37,841 bases of DNA. Origin: an uncultured Phocaeicola sp. Lineage in GTDB: Bacteria; Bacteroidota; Bacteroidia; Bacteroidales; Bacteroidaceae. The stretch spans positions 1 through 37,841 of the forward strand of contig CALUPA010000021.1 of NCBI GenBank assembly GCA_944322395.1. Direction: 5' to 3'. A model generated the notes under the pieces. That model saw only the letters and a list, made by a program, of their open reading frames with translations, did not search any database and was not told the DNA's origin. Shown here in pieces: positions 34,411 to 37,841 of this stretch (position 1 is the first letter of the stretch; the number at the start of each line of letters is the position of its first letter). Made by a program: the position numbers and the translations under genes.

Positions 34411-35265
34411 ATGGACAAACATTTTATTTTATTTCTTTTCGTTATTATACCCTTACAACTGTTTTCTCGCAGTAAGGTTTTAAGCGATACTATATTCAGT
34501 AATATCCTGGATGCCTCTAGACGTTATTCAGTGTACTTGCCTCCATCATATCAGGATAATAAGAAATATCCGGTCCTTTATTTGCTACATGGAATGTCTC
34601 AGACAGACCGTGATTGGGTATGGAGGGGACATGTACAGGAAGTTGCCGACAGACTGATATATTCCGGTGAGGCTGATGAAATGATTATTGTGATTCCTGA
34701 TGCCGGTGGTGATGTGTATAAGGGATTTTGGAACGGATATTTTGATATGCCTGGATGGAAATACGAAAGTTTCTTTTTTGAGGAACTGCTACCTTATGTG
34801 GAGAAAAAATATAATGCCTTAGGCGACAAAGCACATCGGGCAGTAGCTGGTCTGTCAATGGGTGGGGGCGGAGCGACTGCTTACGGACTGAGTCATCCTG
34901 ATAAATTTTCGTCGGTATATGCTATGAGTGCCCTTATGGATATACCGGAATTTGGGGCGGCAAAATATGATAATCCTGATGATAAACTTGCAATATTGAC
35001 ACGGGCTGTTAAAGAACGCAGCTGTATAAGATTTGTTGAAAATGCAAACGATGAAACTAAAGCTGAATTAAGAGCTGTAGAATGGTTCATTGATTGTGGA
35101 GATGATGATTTTTTGTTGGATAGAAACATTGAGTTTTTTCATGCAATGAGGAACTCTGGCATAAAGTGTCAGTTCAGGGTGAGAGATGGTGGACACGATT
35201 GGGAATACTGGCATTCGGCTTTGTATATGTGCTTGCCGTTTGTTTCAAATGGTTTTAAAGATTAA
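34411..35265 (+). CDS. CE1/esterase D-type carbohydrate esterase
   Basis: Alpha/beta-hydrolase of 284 residues from the ATG at 34411; a GTG at 34405 in frame is possible. A hydrophobic signal segment (about 5-18) predicts export. Family landmarks are RRYSVYLPPSY, YLLHGMSQTDRDW with the oxyanion region, nucleophile Ser149 in AGLSMGGG, Asp in DCGDDDF (231-233) and His262 in RDGGHDWEYW. Such enzymes act as feruloyl or acetyl-xylan esterases or on other acyl groups. In this locus, removal of ferulate or acetate from arabinoxylan is the best guess. It leads a plus-strand operon with GH95 (12 nt gap) and a GH43-like gene. Confidence 0.88.
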   Translation: MDKHFILFLFVIIPLQLFSRSKVLSDTIFSNILDASRRYSVYLPPSYQDNKKYPVLYLLHGMSQTDRDWVWRGHVQEVADRLIYSGEADEMIIVIPDAGGDVYKGFWNGYFDMPGWKYESFFFEELLPYVEKKYNALGDKAHRAVAGLSMGGGGATAYGLSHPDKFSSVYAMSALMDIPEFGAAKYDNPDDKLAILTRAVKERSCIRFVENANDETKAELRAVEWFIDCGDDDFLLDRNIEFFHAMRNSGIKCQFRVRDGGHDWEYWHSALYMCLPFVSNGFKD

Positions 35266-35277
35266 GATTTGTGCTTT

Positions 35278-37710
35278 ATGAGATTATTTTTAGTATTTGT
35301 TTTAATGTCTCTTGTAAATGGAATAGGAGCTGAAAATCTCAGATTATGGTATTCTAATCCTGCAAAAAACTGGTGGGAAGCACTTCCTGTGGGTAATTCC
35401 CATATAGGGGCGATGGTTTATGGTGGTATTGACCATGAAGAGATTCAGTTGAATGAGGAAACATTCTGGTCCGGTTCGCCTTATAACAATGATAAATCTG
35501 GTGCCAGTCGGTATTTGGGTGATGTAAGGGAACTGATATTTCAAGGGAGGAATGCTGAAGCACGGAAATTGCTTGATGAGAACTTCTTTACAGGCAGTCA
35601 TGGGATGCGTTATCTTACGGCGGGCAGTCTGTTAATTGATTTTTCCGGTGTAGATAACGTAAAGAATTATTACAGGGAGTTGAATCTTGACGATGCGACA
35701 GCTATAACCGGGTTTACTGCAGATGGAATAAAATATAAACGTACCGTCTTTTCATCATTTTCAGGTAATGTAGTTGTGATAGACATTCACTCAGATAGCA
35801 ATAAAATACATGATTTTGAATTGAAGTATACATGTCCGTTGGCTTTCGCTGTTGATAATGTGGGAAAAGACTTGATAGTGAAATGTAGTGGTGTGGAACA
35901 TGAAGGTATAAAGCCTGCTTTGGATGCTGTTGTTGGTATTCGCGTGATAACAGATGGAAAAAGCACTTCCGAAAAAGGAAAGATTCGTGTCAGTGATGCG
36001 TCGCGTGCCACTGTATACGTATCAGCTGCTACTAACTTTGTGAATTATAAAGATGTAAGTGGTGATGCCATGAATAAGGTGATTGGTTTTCTTGATGAAT
36101 CGTCTTCGAAGGGATATGTTGCATTGTTAAGTGAACATGTGGATAAATATAAAGAACAGTTTGGCAGGGTGACATTCACACTTCCTGCTTCTGCACAGGC
36201 TGTGAAGGAAACGGATGTGAGAATAACTGAGTTTGGAAAGAAGGATGATCCTACACTGCCTGTTCTGTTATTCCAATATGGACGTTATTTGTTGATTTCT
36301 TCATCACAGCCGGGCAGTCAACCGGCAAATCTGCAGGGGATATGGAATAAAGAAGTATATGCTCCATGGGACAGCAAATATACAATCAATATAAATGCCG
36401 AAATGAACTACTGGCCTGCAGAAGTTACAAATCTGGCAGAGACTCATTATCCTCTTTTTGAGATGATAAAGGATTTGTCTGAAACAGGTCGTAAAACAGC
36501 TAAAACTTTATACGGAGCAAATGGATGGGTGGCTCATCATAATACGGATATTTGGAGAATTGCAGGACCTGTAGATTTTGCGGATGCAGGAGTTTGGCCT
36601 AATGGAGGTGCCTGGCTTACACAGCATTTATGGCAACATTATTTATTTACAGGTGATAAAGATTTTTTACGCGATTATTACCCTGTAATGAAAGGGGCTG
36701 CCGATTTCCTATTGTCTTTCCTCGTTAAACACCCTGATTATGGATGGATGGTAACAGTTCCGTCTGTATCGCCCGAACATGGCCCTGGCGGAGTGTCTAT
36801 AACTGCCGGTTGTACAATGGATAATCAGATAGCTTTTGATGTGTTGGAAAATACAAGACAAGCTGCTGAGATATTGGGAGAGAGTGGTGATTATATTGAT
36901 TCTCTGAAAAATATGGCCGCAATGTTGCCACCTATGAAAATAGGCAGATATAATCAGTTGCAGGAATGGCTGGAAGATGTTGATGACCCGAATGACAAAC
37001 ATAGGCATATTTCTCATTTGTATGGATTATATCCAAGTAACCAGATTTCTCCATATGCTGATCCTTTTTTATTCCAGTCAGCAAAAAACACTCTATTACA
37101 AAGAGGTGATATGGCTACAGGATGGAGTATAGGATGGAAAATAAATTTTTGGGCAAGAATGCTTGACGGTAATCATGCTTATCGTATCATAAAAAATATG
37201 CTTAATATATTGCCTAACGATAATGTTGTCAAGGATTATCCTGAAGGACGTACATACCCGAACATGTTTGATGCACATCCTCCATTCCAAATTGACGGTA
37301 ACTTCGGATTTACTGCCGGTATAGCGGAAATGTTGTTGCAAAGTCATGATGGAGCAGTTCATATATTGCCTGCATTGCCGGATGAATGGCAGGAAGGTAA
37401 GGTGACAGGATTGGTTGCACGGGGAGGATTTGAGATAGATATGGAATGGAAGCATGGCTATGTAGAAAAAATTGTCGTGCATTCACGAATAGGAGGAACC
37501 ATACGATTAAGAAGTTATGTTCCGCTTGAAGGCAAAGGATTGAAAAAAGCGAAAGGTGAATGCCCTAACAGTCTTTATGCGCGCGCCGATGTACGGAAAC
37601 CTGTCATTTCTGAAGAACTTACATCTCCTGAAAAGCCTGAACTTAGGAATGTATATGAATATGATTTGAAAACAGTTGCAGGCAAAGATTATGTTATAAC
37701 AAATAAATAA
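35278..37710 (+). CDS. GH95 glycoside hydrolase (alpha-L-fucosidase / alpha-L-galactosidase)
   Basis: Exported enzyme of 810 residues from the ATG at 35278; an upstream TTG at 35269 is unlikely. The signal peptide ends near IGA-EN (16-20). It has the GH95 plan: an N-terminal beta domain starting LRLWYSNPAKNWWEALPVGN with WSGSPYNND, an (alpha/alpha)6 barrel and a C-terminal beta domain. Likely catalytic positions of this inverting family are Asn371/Asn373 (INAEMNYWPAE follows), Glu500 in VPSVSPEHG and Asp673 in FQIDGNFGF. Fucose is not usual in cereal xylan, whereas L-galactose is. A Bacteroides ovatus GH95 from a complex-xylan locus is an alpha-L-galactosidase, so that activity is a serious candidate here. 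Confidence 0.93.
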   Translation: MRLFLVFVLMSLVNGIGAENLRLWYSNPAKNWWEALPVGNSHIGAMVYGGIDHEEIQLNEETFWSGSPYNNDKSGASRYLGDVRELIFQGRNAEARKLLDENFFTGSHGMRYLTAGSLLIDFSGVDNVKNYYRELNLDDATAITGFTADGIKYKRTVFSSFSGNVVVIDIHSDSNKIHDFELKYTCPLAFAVDNVGKDLIVKCSGVEHEGIKPALDAVVGIRVITDGKSTSEKGKIRVSDASRATVYVSAATNFVNYKDVSGDAMNKVIGFLDESSSKGYVALLSEHVDKYKEQFGRVTFTLPASAQAVKETDVRITEFGKKDDPTLPVLLFQYGRYLLISSSQPGSQPANLQGIWNKEVYAPWDSKYTININAEMNYWPAEVTNLAETHYPLFEMIKDLSETGRKTAKTLYGANGWVAHHNTDIWRIAGPVDFADAGVWPNGGAWLTQHLWQHYLFTGDKDFLRDYYPVMKGAADFLLSFLVKHPDYGWMVTVPSVSPEHGPGGVSITAGCTMDNQIAFDVLENTRQAAEILGESGDYIDSLKNMAAMLPPMKIGRYNQLQEWLEDVDDPNDKHRHISHLYGLYPSNQISPYADPFLFQSAKNTLLQRGDMATGWSIGWKINFWARMLDGNHAYRIIKNMLNILPNDNVVKDYPEGRTYPNMFDAHPPFQIDGNFGFTAGIAEMLLQSHDGAVHILPALPDEWQEGKVTGLVARGGFEIDMEWKHGYVEKIVVHSRIGGTIRLRSYVPLEGKGLKKAKGECPNSLYARADVRKPVISEELTSPEKPELRNVYEYDLKTVAGKDYVITNK

Positions 37711-37728
37711 TTTAAACGGTATAAATCC

Positions 37729-37841
37729 ATGAAAAAACATTTTTTATTCTCTTTTATTTTGGCTTTGGGATGTATGTGTGGTGGTGAATCGGCGGCACAG
37801 TCGAGTGATAATGGCAATGGAACTTTCACAAATCCTGTATT
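37729..37841 (+). CDS. 5' end of a GH43-like secreted hydrolase (cut by window end)
   Basis: Only 37 codons are present. They encode a signal peptide (MKKHFLFSFILALGCMCGG, then SAAQ) and the mature start SSDNGNGTFTNPV, with no stop before the window ends. NGTFTNPV followed by a first propeller blade is a common beginning of Bacteroides GH43 enzymes, so a GH43 arabinofuranosidase or xylosidase is likely but not shown. It begins 18 nt after the GH95 stop and belongs to the same operon. Confidence 0.6.
   Translation, partial: MKKHFLFSFILALGCMCGGESAAQSSDNGNGTFTNPV

Noticed and set aside
1-37841. CRISPR arrays, insertion sequences, prophage or toxin-antitoxin genes
   Set aside because: No regularly spaced repeat array with spacers, transposase motif, phage gene or small toxin pair was seen. 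The 22-bp-period repeats have only 4-nt spacers and are not CRISPR.

Overview
The window looks like a member of the Bacteroidales, most likely Bacteroidaceae. The evidence is low G+C, weak or absent Shine-Dalgarno sequences, Bacteroidetes-type promoters (TTTG, about 20 nt, TANNTTTG), SusC/SusD pairs, and a 614-residue IspG of the large insertion-bearing form. The genus cannot be fixed from the sequence alone.

Left part (1-13.4 kb, all genes on the minus strand): core genome. It holds a small secreted protein of DUF4488 type; a purB / RsuA-RluB-type pseudouridine synthase / asnS cluster; a secreted choloylglycine-hydrolase-family (Ntn) amidase; a ClC channel with fluoride-exporter (CLC-F) motifs; tRNA-Phe(GAA); and a tight run rpoN / PAP2-like membrane protein / gcvH / purE / ispG. 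Several units end in clear stem-loop terminators.

Right part (13.5 kb to the end): a large xylan polysaccharide utilisation locus. The core reads susC-susD-susC-susD-XusE-like lipoprotein-GH10 xylanase, which is the order of the xusABCDE-xyn10 cluster known from xylan-degrading Prevotella and Bacteroides. A GH5 lipoprotein and a Sde182/DUF1593 nucleoside-hydrolase-like protein follow. Facing back on the minus strand are a GH43 lipoprotein and a GH97 enzyme. Running rightward from the shared 34.1-34.4 kb promoter region are a CE1-type esterase, a GH95 enzyme, and a GH43-like gene cut off by the window end. GH10/GH5 would cut the backbone, the SusCD pairs would import oligosaccharides, and GH43, GH97, GH95 and the esterase would remove arabinose/xylose, galactose-type and acyl decorations. 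That set fits a complex arabinoxylan better than a simple xylan. No regulator gene (hybrid two-component system), GH67/GH115 or inner-membrane transporter is inside the window.

Most interesting non-coding signals. (1) Three promoters of the locus (first susC, GH43, esterase) share a direct repeat of about WTGWAACAT with 21-bp spacing, ending 28, 29 and 29 nt before a TANNTTTG box. (2) A 22-bp-period palindromic repeat, RAAACG-N6-CRTTTT-N4, occurs at two unrelated gene ends, about 25 kb apart. (3) Terminator-like hairpins lie between same-strand genes of the locus, only about 20-30 nt before the next start codon. No CRISPR array, insertion sequence, integrase or prophage gene was seen.
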